DNA from: an uncultured Pseudomonadota bacterium
GTDB lineage: Bacteria; Pseudomonadota; Gammaproteobacteria; Burkholderiales; SCOH01
NCBI GenBank assembly: GCA_937863215.1
Contig: CALMFQ010000471.1
Location: forward strand, 1-10,459
DNA: 10,459 bases
Direction: 5' to 3'
Shown: in pieces, positions 1 through 6,724 of the stretch
Layout of the letters: the number at the start of each line of letters is the position of its first letter
Numbering within the stretch: the first letter of the stretch is position 1
The notes under the pieces: generated by a model
Databases searched by the model: none
The model's input: only the letters and a program-made list of their open reading frames with translations
Told to the model about the DNA's origin: nothing
Program-made: the position numbers and the translations under genes

Positions 1-332
1 GTGCCGGCCACCGCCAGCACCCACTTGTCGCGCAGCACCTGTTCAGCCAGCCATTGCGGGCCGGAGGTGTACGGCAGACCGCGATTGAGGATTTCTTCCA
101 TCAGCGGATTGCCGCGTGTCACCACGTTGCCGATCACGAACACGTCCGGCTGCAGCTCAATCTGCTCGGCACCAAATCCCTGGATCAGCTCGATCCCCTG
201 CGCCTCCAGCTGCGTGCTCATCGGCGGATAGACATTGGCATCGCAACCGGTCACCCGAAAGCCAGCCTGTTTGGCAATGACGGCAATGCCGCCCATGAAC
301 GTACCGCAGATACCGAGAATATGAATATGCAT
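1..332 (-). CDS. mpl: UDP-N-acetylmuramate:L-alanyl-gamma-D-glutamyl-meso-diaminopimelate ligase, N-terminal part
   Basis: Only the first 110 codons are present; the gene runs off the left edge. The product is the cytoplasmic ATP-dependent ligase of peptidoglycan recycling, which joins recovered tripeptide (L-Ala-gamma-D-Glu-meso-DAP) to UDP-MurNAc. The N-terminus MHIHILGICGTFMGG is the nucleotide-binding loop typical of Mpl and separates it from MurC. It is followed by a Rossmann-like Mur N-terminal domain with VIGNVVTRGNPLMEEIL at about residues 66-82 and SGPQWLAE at 90-97. The window ends in LAVAGT, the start of the ATP-binding P-loop that should continue HGKTTT. The ATG at 330-332 was chosen because the conserved motif begins at once. 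The ribosome binding site is weak. The gene diverges from the GGDEF gene. Family assignment is firm; completeness cannot be judged from here. Confidence 0.93.
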   Translation of the reverse strand, partial: MHIHILGICGTFMGGIAVIAKQAGFRVTGCDANVYPPMSTQLEAQGIELIQGFGAEQIELQPDVFVIGNVVTRGNPLMEEILNRGLPYTSGPQWLAEQVLRDKWVLAVAG

Positions 333-409
333 GTCTGACCAGATGAAATAGGCGCCGGCCGGCAGCCAGCGCAGGGAAAATCGCGCAATCGAATACCAGC
401 GAGCCGGCA

Positions 410-437
410 ATTATGCGGCAAAATCGCCGGGGCACAA
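410..437 (-). promoter_or_regulatory. possible mpl promoter with inverted repeat
   Basis: On the minus strand TTGTGC (432-437) and CATAAT (410-415) are 16 bp apart. CATAAT matches five of six -10 bases and TTGTGC three of six -35 bases. The implied leader to mpl is about 70 nt. An imperfect inverted repeat, CCGGCAATT (404-412) and AATCGCCGG (422-430), covers the -10 box and part of the spacer and could be an operator. This is a pattern reading by eye; no clear promoter was found for the divergent GGDEF gene in the same 243-bp gap. Confidence 0.3.
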
Positions 438-575
438 CTACAATAGCAATAGAGCCGCCCAATTGCCATACAGCCGGCTTCTGTGGCGGCTTCAATAATT
501 ATCATGTGTAGCCGGGGCGAATGTTTCCGCGAGAAAGATCGCCTGTGACGACACGATTACTGCCGCGAACAAACC

Positions 576-1526
576 ATGGTTTCCAGATCAGCATCTCCCG
601 CAGAAACTGCGCGCACCGCGCTGTTGCGCCTGGCGGAACTCGGCCTTGCGCCAACGCCGGAAAATTACTCGCGTTTCTACAACGATATCGCCGGAATCAG
701 CCACACGGCTGCGGCGGAAGAAACGCCCGAACAATTGAAACAAATAGTCAGCGATGCCCGCGATACCGTCGGCCAGGCAGCATCGGCCACCGCCAGTCTG
801 GCCGATCTGATCCAGGATCACAACGCGGAAATCCGCCAGTCGCTCGACAGCCTGACGCATAGCGGCGACAAGGACGACATTTCGCTGCTGCTCAACAACA
901 TTGTCAATACCGCTTCCACCATGTATGGCAGCGTCGCCGAATCGCGCGAACAGCTCAACCGGCTGGCCGATACGCTCAAGGAAATGCGCGAGGAAATGGC
1001 TGTCACGCGGCGGCTGCAGGAGCACGACCAGCTGACCGGCGCGCAAAACCGCCAGAGCATGGACAATCTGCTGGCGAAGGAAGTCAACCGCGCATGCAGT
1101 TACGGTGGGCGCCTGACCATCGCACTACTCGATCTGGACAATATCGGCCAGATCGGCAAACAGTATGGCGACGGCGCGGCCGACCGGATACTGATCCATG
1201 TCGCCAACATCACCAAGGCCGTGCTGCGCCAGAACGACTATCTGGTGCGCTACAGCGGCGAAGAATTCCTGCTGGTGCTACCGGATACCGAAATCAGCGG
1301 CTGCCGCTACATGATCGACCGGCTGCGCCAGGTATTTCACAAGAATCCGGTGGTGTACAAGGCAAAGCGGCTGGATGTGACCTTCTCTGCCGGCATTGCG
1401 CAACTGATCGCCGACGAGCCGGCACCGAGCCTGATCCTGCGTGCCGACCTCGCGTTGCGACGGGCGCAGGCCAACGGCATCGACCAGACGGAAATCGCCG
1501 AAGCGACCAGCCTGCTGGCCGATTGA
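576..1526 (+). CDS. GGDEF-domain protein with N-terminal coiled-coil region, probably degenerate
   Basis: This 316-residue protein has no signal peptide or membrane helix and is expected to be cytoplasmic. Residues 1-45 carry the LAPTPENYSRFYNDIAG motif found at the N-terminus of many proteobacterial GGDEF proteins. Residues 50-150 are helical and coiled-coil-like. The GGDEF domain spans about 150-310: DQLTGAQNR at 151-159, metal-binding D186, SGEEF at 227-231, and the allosteric c-di-GMP site RQND (RxxD) at 218-221, five residues before SGEEF. Several substrate contacts of active cyclases such as PleD are replaced: the FKxxND lysine and asparagine are G191 and G194, and the C-terminal AKxxGR lysine and arginine are Q298 and I302. 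It may thus be a weak cyclase or a c-di-GMP receptor. The ATG at 576 is the first start after an in-frame stop at 546; its ribosome binding site is poor. Confidence 0.88.
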   Translation: MVSRSASPAETARTALLRLAELGLAPTPENYSRFYNDIAGISHTAAAEETPEQLKQIVSDARDTVGQAASATASLADLIQDHNAEIRQSLDSLTHSGDKDDISLLLNNIVNTASTMYGSVAESREQLNRLADTLKEMREEMAVTRRLQEHDQLTGAQNRQSMDNLLAKEVNRACSYGGRLTIALLDLDNIGQIGKQYGDGAADRILIHVANITKAVLRQNDYLVRYSGEEFLLVLPDTEISGCRYMIDRLRQVFHKNPVVYKAKRLDVTFSAGIAQLIADEPAPSLILRADLALRRAQANGIDQTEIAEATSLLAD

Positions 1527-1545
1527 AGCAGCCGGGCAGACAAGC

Positions 1546-1573
1546 AAAAGGGCAGCCGCAGCTGCCCTTTTTT
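1546..1573. terminator. bidirectional intrinsic terminator
   Basis: A perfect 7-bp GC-rich stem, GGGCAGC (1550-1556) and GCTGCCC (1561-1567), has a CGCA loop. It is flanked by AAAA on the left and TTTTTT on the right, so the A/T pairs lengthen the stem to 11 bp. It lies 19 bp after the GGDEF stop and 17 bp after the convergent acyl-CoA-binding gene, and each strand has a T-tract after the stem. It should terminate both transcripts. Confidence 0.88.
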
Positions 1574-1590
1574 GCCGATAACCCGAGTTA

Positions 1591-1851
1591 TCAACGACCC
1601 AGCAATTTGTTTACCAGATCGATATAGCCCTGCATCGCGGCATCGTTGGTTTTGCCTTTCAGCTCGGCCCAAGCGTCGTATTTGGCGCGGTTGACCAGAT
1701 CCAGCATGCCCGGGCGCGAACCGGTAACGTCACCTTCGCTCGCCTGCTTGAACAGCGAGTACAGTTTCAGCATGGTCTGGTTGTCAGGACGCTCGGTCAG
1801 CGTTTTGACATCAACTTGGGCTTGCGCGAATTGGGCTTTCAGATCGGACAT
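1591..1851 (-). CDS. acyl-CoA-binding protein
   Basis: This 86-residue protein has the normal length of a single-domain ACBP, a small four-helix cytosolic protein that binds medium- and long-chain acyl-CoA esters and acts as a pool former or carrier. Hallmarks are LYSLFKQASEGDV at residues 30-42, KYDAWAELKG at 57-66 and QGYIDLVNKL at 74-83. The ligand-contact residues known from bovine ACBP (Y28, K32, K54, Y73) match Y31, K35, K57 and Y76 here. The start is supported by a strong GAGGA ribosome binding site (1861-1865) 9 nt upstream. It lies 45 bp downstream of pyrX on the same strand, so it may be the last gene of that operon, but a promoter-like sequence occurs in the gap. A terminator hairpin follows. 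Confidence 0.95.
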   Translation of the reverse strand: MSDLKAQFAQAQVDVKTLTERPDNQTMLKLYSLFKQASEGDVTGSRPGMLDLVNRAKYDAWAELKGKTNDAAMQGYIDLVNKLLGR

Positions 1852-1874
1852 GACAGTTTTTCCTCAAACAACGT

Positions 1875-1904
1875 ATTAAATTTGTTCGGTATCCGGTCAG
1901 CCAA
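1875..1904 (-). promoter_or_regulatory. possible promoter of the acyl-CoA-binding gene
   Basis: On the minus strand TTGGCT (1899-1904) and TTTAAT (1875-1880) are 18 bp apart, matching four of six and five of six consensus bases. The implied start point leaves a short leader of about 17 nt that includes the GAGGA site. It overlaps the last codons of pyrX. It would allow expression independent of the pyrimidine genes. Inferred from pattern only. Confidence 0.35.
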
Positions 1905-3174
1905 TCTGATAAACCGACTGCCCGTTAACCAGCGTGTGGCGCACTTTACCACGCATTTGCATTCCGGCAAACGGGGTATTCTTGCCTTGGCTTTTGAGCT
2001 GTTTCGGCTCGACACGCCACTCGGCAGCCGGATCGAACAGACACAGATCGGCCGGAGCGCCGATTTCCAGCTTGCCGGCGACAACATTCAATACCCGCGC
2101 GGCGTCGCTGGTGATTTTCTGCAAAGCCTGCGGCAACGGCAGGCCAGCCTCTTCCGCCCATTTCAGCGTCAGTGGCAGCAGCAATTCCAGCCCGGTTGCA
2201 CCCGGCTCGGATTCGGCAAACGGCAACAGCTTGCCGTCGTCGTCCACCGGTGTGTGATCGGAGCAGATTGCGTCGATCGTGCCATCCAGCAACGCCGCAC
2301 GGATCGCGTCGCGATCGCGGTGGCTGCGCAACGGCGGAACCAGATGGTAATGCGCGTCGAAATAACCGATGTCCAGATCGGTCAGATGGATGTGGTTGAT
2401 CGACACATCGCACGACACCGGCAGCCCCTGGCGTTTGGCATCGCGTACCATTTCCAGCCCGGAAGCACTGGAGATGCGGCAGAAATGTACCCGCGCCCCG
2501 GTCGCCTTGACCAGCAGCAGCATCGTCGCCAGCGCCACGGTTTCGGCAATCACCGGAATCCCCGACAGCCCCATGCGGGTGGCAACCTCGCCGTCGTGTG
2601 CCACGCCGCCGGCTACCAGCCCATGATCGCGCGGCCGCAGCCACACCGGGAAACCGAACGTAGCCGCGTATTGCAACGAACGCAGCAGCGCCAGATTGTT
2701 TTCGAATGGAATATCGACTTGCGAGAACGCCACACAGCCGGCATCGTGCAATTCCGCCATTTCGGTCAGGCGTTTGCCCTGCAGTTGCTGCGTCAGCGCA
2801 CCGATCGGATACACATTGGCCTGATTCAGCTGCCGTGCCCGATGCTTGAGCATTTCCACCAGCCCCGGCTCATCCAGCGGCGGATCGGTATCCGGCGGGC
2901 ACGCCAGGCTGGTCACACCGCCGGCGACCGCTGCCTGCATTTCCGATTCCAGCGTTGCCTTGTATTCGAAGCCCGGCTCGCGCAGGCGCGCCGACAGGTC
3001 GACCAACCCCGGTGCAACGATCAGGCCGGTAGCGTCGATTGCCTGTTCGACGTAAAAATCTTCCGGCGCGGCGCCGATCGCGATAATCCGGCCATTGGCG
3101 ATAAACAGATCGGCCACCCGATCCAGACCGGTGGCCGGGTCGATCAGGCGGCCGTTTTTGATTTCGATATTCAT
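1897..3174 (-). CDS. pyrX: dihydroorotase-like pseudoenzyme, aspartate carbamoyltransferase partner (PyrX / PyrC')
   Basis: The 425-residue protein has the amidohydrolase fold of class I dihydroorotase, with an N-terminal beta-sandwich strand, APGLVDLSARLREPG at residues 54-68 and a C-terminal GAPADLCLFDP segment. The metal site is destroyed: the HxH of active enzymes reads S61-A-R63, the histidine of the HCED motif is R180, the histidine of the HVST motif is R233, and DHAPH reads DHTPV at 306-310, keeping only the aspartate. In pseudomonads such inactive PyrC' chains form a dodecamer with PyrB and are needed for its activity; I infer the same role here. A true pyrC should exist elsewhere in the genome. 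It begins 19 bp after pyrB with a GGGAG ribosome binding site. Automatic annotation will probably call it dihydroorotase (pyrC). Confidence 0.92.
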   Translation of the reverse strand: MNIEIKNGRLIDPATGLDRVADLFIANGRIIAIGAAPEDFYVEQAIDATGLIVAPGLVDLSARLREPGFEYKATLESEMQAAVAGGVTSLACPPDTDPPLDEPGLVEMLKHRARQLNQANVYPIGALTQQLQGKRLTEMAELHDAGCVAFSQVDIPFENNLALLRSLQYAATFGFPVWLRPRDHGLVAGGVAHDGEVATRMGLSGIPVIAETVALATMLLLVKATGARVHFCRISSASGLEMVRDAKRQGLPVSCDVSINHIHLTDLDIGYFDAHYHLVPPLRSHRDRDAIRAALLDGTIDAICSDHTPVDDDGKLLPFAESEPGATGLELLLPLTLKWAEEAGLPLPQALQKITSDAARVLNVVAGKLEIGAPADLCLFDPAAEWRVEPKQLKSQGKNTPFAGMQMRGKVRHTLVNGQSVYQIG

Positions 3175-3193
3175 GTATGCCCTACTCCCAGCC

Positions 3194-4150
3194 TTAGCGA
3201 TTGCCGGCGAGAATGGCCATCACAGCCATGCGCACCGCAATCCCGAACGTCACCTGCGGCAGAATCACCGACTGCGCACCATCCGCCACCGCCGAATCGA
3301 TTTCCACCCCGCGGTTCATCGGGCCGGGGTGCATCACGATTGCGTCGGGCTTGGCGTGTGCCAGCTTGTCCAGCGTCAGGCCGTAATACTTGAAGAATTC
3401 CTGCGCCGACGGCAACAAGGCGCCGTTCATGCGCTCATTCTGCAAGCGCAGCATGATCACCACATCGACGTCCTTCAGGCCCTGATTCATGTCGTGGTAA
3501 ACATGCACGCCGAGCTTTTCGACGCTGGTCGGCATCAAAGTCTTCGGGCCGATCACACGTACTTCCGGCACGCCGAGTGTGGTCAGCGCATGAATCTGCG
3601 AACGCGCCACACGCGAATGCAGGATGTCGCCGACAATCGCCACGCGCAGATTGCTGAAATCCTGCTTGTAGTGGCGAATGGTGTACATATCCAGCAGCGC
3701 CTGCGTCGGATGCGCATGACGGCCATCGCCAGCGTTGATCACATGCACATCCGGTGCCACATGCCTGGCGATCAGGAATGGCGCACCGCTTTCCGCATGG
3801 CGCACCACGAACATGTCGGCGTGCATCGCTTCCAGATTGTGGATGGTGTCCAGCAGGGTCTCACCCTTGCTGGTCGATGACGCATTGATGTTCAAATTCA
3901 CCACATCCGCCGACAGGCGCTTGGCAGCGATTTCAAACGTGGTACGGGTACGGGTCGAGTTTTCGAAGAACAGGTTGAAAACCGATTTGCCGGTCAGGAT
4001 CGGCAATTTCTTCACGTCGTGATCCGACATCGAGACAAAACTCTCGGCCTTGTCGAGAATCTGCGTCAGGATCGGCGCCGGCAAGCCTTCGATTGTCAGC
4101 AGATGCTGCAGCTCGCCGTGCTGATTGAGTTGCGGGTGATGATGCGCCAT
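3194..4150 (-). CDS. pyrB: aspartate carbamoyltransferase catalytic subunit
   Basis: This 318-residue cytosolic enzyme condenses carbamoyl phosphate and L-aspartate to N-carbamoyl-aspartate, the committed step of pyrimidine synthesis. The carbamoyl-phosphate loop FFENSTRTRTTFE lies at residues 61-73. The 80s-type loop ASSTSKGE at 90-97 supplies K95. R117, HPTQ at 147-150, RLQNER at 235-240 (aspartate binding) and HPGPMNRG at 274-281 are all present, so it should be active. The N-terminal extension of about 15 residues before HLLTIEGL and the following pyrX gene fit the class A ATCases of pseudomonads and relatives, which lack the PyrI regulatory chain; no pyrI is seen. It starts 19 bp after ruvX and is probably cotranscribed with it. 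The ribosome binding site is modest. Confidence 0.97.
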   Translation of the reverse strand: MAHHHPQLNQHGELQHLLTIEGLPAPILTQILDKAESFVSMSDHDVKKLPILTGKSVFNLFFENSTRTRTTFEIAAKRLSADVVNLNINASSTSKGETLLDTIHNLEAMHADMFVVRHAESGAPFLIARHVAPDVHVINAGDGRHAHPTQALLDMYTIRHYKQDFSNLRVAIVGDILHSRVARSQIHALTTLGVPEVRVIGPKTLMPTSVEKLGVHVYHDMNQGLKDVDVVIMLRLQNERMNGALLPSAQEFFKYYGLTLDKLAHAKPDAIVMHPGPMNRGVEIDSAVADGAQSVILPQVTFGIAVRMAVMAILAGNR

Positions 4151-4169
4151 CGTGTCATCCAGCTAGGGG

Positions 4170-4649
4170 TTAATCAGAATCCGATACCGGCGCATCATGC
4201 GCGATGCTCTGCGCCGGATAGTCGAAGAATTGTTGCAGAATCTGCTGTGCCGCGACTTGATCCAGCGCCGGCTTGCGTTTCCTGGAGCGCAAACCGGTTT
4301 CCGCCAGCATGCTGTCGGCCAGCGCCGAGCTCAGGCGTTCGTCGATCAGACGCACCGGCAAACCGAAGCGGCCATGCAGCCGGTTGGCAAATTTGCGCGC
4401 CAGCCGTGTCATGGCGTGGGCATTGCCGTCCATATGCGTCGGCAAGCCAACCAGCAACAGCACCGGCGACCATTCGTGCAGCAATTTTTCGATTGCCGCG
4501 AATTTTACGTCATTTGCTTCGGCAGTGATGGTTTGTAATGGAGTGGCGAGTTTCAGCAGCAGATCGCCACTGGCAACACCGATGCGTTTTTCGCCGTAAT
4601 CGAACGCCAGCACCAGCCCGCTGGCTGGCAACAGCAGCGGATCAGGCAT
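4170..4649 (-). CDS. ruvX: RuvX/YqgF family putative Holliday junction resolvase / pre-16S rRNA nuclease
   Basis: The 159-residue protein has the RNase H-like fold of the YqgF family, essential in E. coli and linked to maturation of the 16S rRNA 5' end; Holliday junction resolution has also been proposed. The three acidic active-site positions are present: D17 in FDYGEKRIGVA, E104 in DERLSS, and D130 in KPALDQVAAQQIL. GLPTHMDG at 68-75 is another family signature. The usual length is 135-160 residues. Its ATG overlaps the end of algH by 8 bp, which suggests translational coupling, and pyrB follows after 19 bp. The algH-ruvX pairing is widely conserved in proteobacteria, but a functional reason for linkage to pyr genes is not established. 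Confidence 0.95.
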   Translation of the reverse strand: MPDPLLLPASGLVLAFDYGEKRIGVASGDLLLKLATPLQTITAEANDVKFAAIEKLLHEWSPVLLLVGLPTHMDGNAHAMTRLARKFANRLHGRFGLPVRLIDERLSSALADSMLAETGLRSRKRKPALDQVAAQQILQQFFDYPAQSIAHDAPVSDSD

Positions 4650-5202
4650 GCCCGGCTTCGCCGGACAGGTTGCCCAGATCGATGCCGAGCATGTGAATCG
4701 CGGCGTCGTAGCGCAGTTCCGGCGCCATGGCGAAAATGATCTCGGCAGAAGCTTCCACCGTCAGCCAGGCATTCTGGGCGATTTCGCTTTCCAGCTGGCC
4801 GGCCTCCCAGCCGGCGTAACCCAGCGTTATCAGCATTTTTTCCGGGCCGCGTCCTTCGCCGACGGCAACCAGAATGTCCTTGGAAGTGGTCAGACCGAAC
4901 ACCTCGTTCATTGCCAGCGTCGATTGCCAGTTGCCCAACGGTTGATGCAAAACGAAGCCGCGATCCATCTGCACCGGCCCACCAAAGAACACCGGCTGTT
5001 CGGCCTTTTCCTCGTCGTGCAATTCCAATCCGATCTGTTCGAACAGGCCGCTCAGCGTCAGCTCGATCGGCCGGTTGACGACGATGCCCAGCGCGCCGTT
5101 TTCGTTGTGATCGCAGATGTAGGTCAGCGATTTGGCAAAATACGGGTCGGCCATATTGGGCATGGCGATCAGAAAATGATTGGTCAGGTTTACACTTTGC
5201 AT
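4642..5202 (-). CDS. algH: AlgH/YqgE family protein (UPF0301)
   Basis: The 186-residue product matches the YqgE/AlgH family, first named as a regulator of alginate genes in Pseudomonas; its biochemical activity is unknown. Signatures are NLTNHFLIAMPNM near the N-terminus, YICDHNENGALGIVVNRP in the first third, VFFGGPVQMDRGFVLH in the middle and LGYAGWEAGQLESEI in the C-terminal half. The ATG at 5200-5202 was chosen over an in-frame TTG six codons upstream because it gives the normal family length and places the conserved NLTNHFLIAMP where it lies in E. coli YqgE. No good ribosome binding site precedes it, and a promoter -10 box ends only 6 nt before it, so the mRNA may be leaderless. It is probably the first gene of the algH-ruvX-pyrB-pyrX operon. 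Confidence 0.94.
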   Translation of the reverse strand: MQSVNLTNHFLIAMPNMADPYFAKSLTYICDHNENGALGIVVNRPIELTLSGLFEQIGLELHDEEKAEQPVFFGGPVQMDRGFVLHQPLGNWQSTLAMNEVFGLTTSKDILVAVGEGRGPEKMLITLGYAGWEAGQLESEIAQNAWLTVEASAEIIFAMAPELRYDAAIHMLGIDLGNLSGEAGHA

Positions 5203-5208
5203 CAGGTC

Positions 5209-5237
5209 ATTATTGCACAACCCGGTTTGGCGCCCAA
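5209..5237 (-). promoter_or_regulatory. probable promoter of the algH-ruvX-pyrB-pyrX operon
   Basis: On the minus strand an extended -10 element, TGCAATAAT (5209-5217), has five of six matches to TATAAT plus the TGn motif. A weaker -35 box, TTGGGC (5232-5237), is 17 bp upstream. Initiation at the usual distance of about 7 nt would fall on or next to the A of the algH ATG. A 15-bp palindrome overlaps the -35 box. Confidence 0.5.
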
Positions 5238-5239
5238 AC
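5225..5239. promoter_or_regulatory. palindromic operator candidate between algH and phrB
   Basis: GTTTGG (5225-5230) and CCAAAC (5234-5239) form a perfect inverted repeat around CGC. It covers the -35 box and part of the spacer of the putative algH promoter and lies 33 bp before the phrB start. The position suits a repressor site or one shared by both divergent genes. No known regulator motif was recognised. Confidence 0.35.
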
Positions 5240-5272
5240 GCGAGCCAGACCGACCATTCGTGAAATTTACCA

Positions 5273-6724
5273 ATGCAGCCAAAATCGTTCCGCCGCAGCC
5301 TGGTATGGTTCCGTCGCGATCTGCGCGACTTCGATCACGCCGCGTTGTTTCATGCGCTGAAATACAGTAACGAGGTATTTTGCGCCTTCGTTTTCGACCG
5401 GGAAATCCTCGACCCGTTGCCGCACCCGGCCGACCGTCGCGTCGAGTTTATCCACGCCAGCCTGAACGAATTGCAGGCGGCGCTGCGCCAGCGCGGCAGC
5501 GATCTGATCGTGCGCCACGCCGTTGCCCGCAACGCCATTCCGCTACTGGCCAAGGAGCTGGGTGTCGATGCCGTGTTCAGCAACCGCGACTACGAGCCGG
5601 CAGCGATCCAGCGCGACCGGGCAGTTGAGCAGGCGCTGGCGGACAACGGCGTCAGCTGGTTGCAGTACAAGGATCAGGTGATTTTCGAGCAGGATGAAAT
5701 CCTCACTCAGGCCGGCAAGCCGTTCTCGGTATTCACACCCTACAAGAATGCCTGCCTGAAACAGCTGACAGCGTTTCACGTGAAACCCTACCCGGTCGAT
5801 CGCTACGGCGGTGCGCTGGCGCAATTCCGCGCGCCGCCACTGCCGGCGCTGACAGAGTTGGGATTTGCCGGCGGCACGCTCGCTGGCTTGAAAATAATGC
5901 CGGGCATGAGCGGCGGCAAAGCCCTGTTCGACGATTTCCTCAGCCGTATCGATCAATACCGGCAGGCACGCGATTTTCCGGCGGTGAAAGGCGTGTCCTA
6001 TCTGTCGGTGCATCTGCGTTTCGGCACCGTATCGATTCGCCAGCTGGCACGCGCGGCGTGGGATGGCAGCGAACCGGCAGCCGGGCCGGGGCACGCCTGC
6101 TGGCTAAGCGAATTGATCTGGCGCGATTTCTACCAGCAGATTCTGTGGCATTTTCCGCACGTGGTCGGACATGCATTCAAGCAGGAATATCGGCGGCTGG
6201 AATTTCCCAACGATGTGCACAAATTTGCCGCGTGGTGTGCCGGGCGCACCGGCTACCCGCTGGTCGATGCGGCAATGCGCCAGCTCAATCACTCCGGCTA
6301 CATGCACAATCGGCTGCGCATGGTAGCCGCATCGTTTCTGGTCAAGGATCTGCACATCGACTGGCGCTGGGGCGAGCGCTATTTCGCCGAGCGGCTGATC
6401 GACTTCGATCTCGCCGCCAACAACGGCGGCTGGCAGTGGGCGGCCTCCACCGGTTGCGATGCACAGCCGTATTTCCGCATTTTCAACCCGGTCACCCAGT
6501 CGCAGAAATTCGATCCGCACGGGCGCTTTATCCGTCGCTATGTAGCGGAACTGGCGCCGCTACCGGACCAATACATCCATGCGCCGTGGCTGATGCCGGC
6601 ATTGCTGCAACAGCAATGCGGCATCGAAATCGGCCGCGATTACCCGCAGCCACTGGTGGATCACGCCGCAGCGCGCACCGTCACACTGGCCCTATTCGAC
6701 CAGCAGCGCACAACGGCCGGCTGA
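5273..6724 (+). CDS. phrB: deoxyribodipyrimidine photo-lyase (class I CPD photolyase)
   Basis: This 483-residue FAD enzyme splits UV-induced cyclobutane pyrimidine dimers using blue light. The N-terminal photolyase domain starts LVWFRRDLRDFDHAAL (residues 10-25) and probably holds the antenna cofactor. The C-terminal FAD domain includes WLSELIWRDFYQQIL (277-291), GRTGYPLVDAAMRQL (324-338), MHNRLRMVAASFLVKD (344-359) and AANNGGWQWAASTG (381-394). The FAD-contacting asparagine equivalent to E. coli N378 is N383. Of the electron-transfer tryptophans, those equivalent to W382 and W359 are W387 and W364, but the distal W306 position is F311. The start lies in a 70-bp divergent gap with algH and has a poor ribosome binding site; no LexA-like box was seen. 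Its last 33 bp overlap the convergent FmdE-like gene. Confidence 0.96.
   Translation: MQPKSFRRSLVWFRRDLRDFDHAALFHALKYSNEVFCAFVFDREILDPLPHPADRRVEFIHASLNELQAALRQRGSDLIVRHAVARNAIPLLAKELGVDAVFSNRDYEPAAIQRDRAVEQALADNGVSWLQYKDQVIFEQDEILTQAGKPFSVFTPYKNACLKQLTAFHVKPYPVDRYGGALAQFRAPPLPALTELGFAGGTLAGLKIMPGMSGGKALFDDFLSRIDQYRQARDFPAVKGVSYLSVHLRFGTVSIRQLARAAWDGSEPAAGPGHACWLSELIWRDFYQQILWHFPHVVGHAFKQEYRRLEFPNDVHKFAAWCAGRTGYPLVDAAMRQLNHSGYMHNRLRMVAASFLVKDLHIDWRWGERYFAERLIDFDLAANNGGWQWAASTGCDAQPYFRIFNPVTQSQKFDPHGRFIRRYVAELAPLPDQYIHAPWLMPALLQQQCGIEIGRDYPQPLVDHAAARTVTLALFDQQRTTAG

Noticed and set aside
1816..3393. Long open frame on the plus strand opposite pyrX
   Set aside because: It is rich in Arg, Gln and His with no recognisable domain, as expected of the antisense of a GC-rich gene; the opposite frame is a full, conserved PyrX.
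5203..5220. TTG start for algH six codons upstream
   Set aside because: It would add six residues absent from the family, and its codon lies within the putative extended -10 element; the ATG at 5200-5202 fits better.
5203..5272. LexA (SOS) box upstream of phrB
   Set aside because: No CTGT-N8-ACAG pattern is present; the only palindrome is GTTTGG/CCAAAC.
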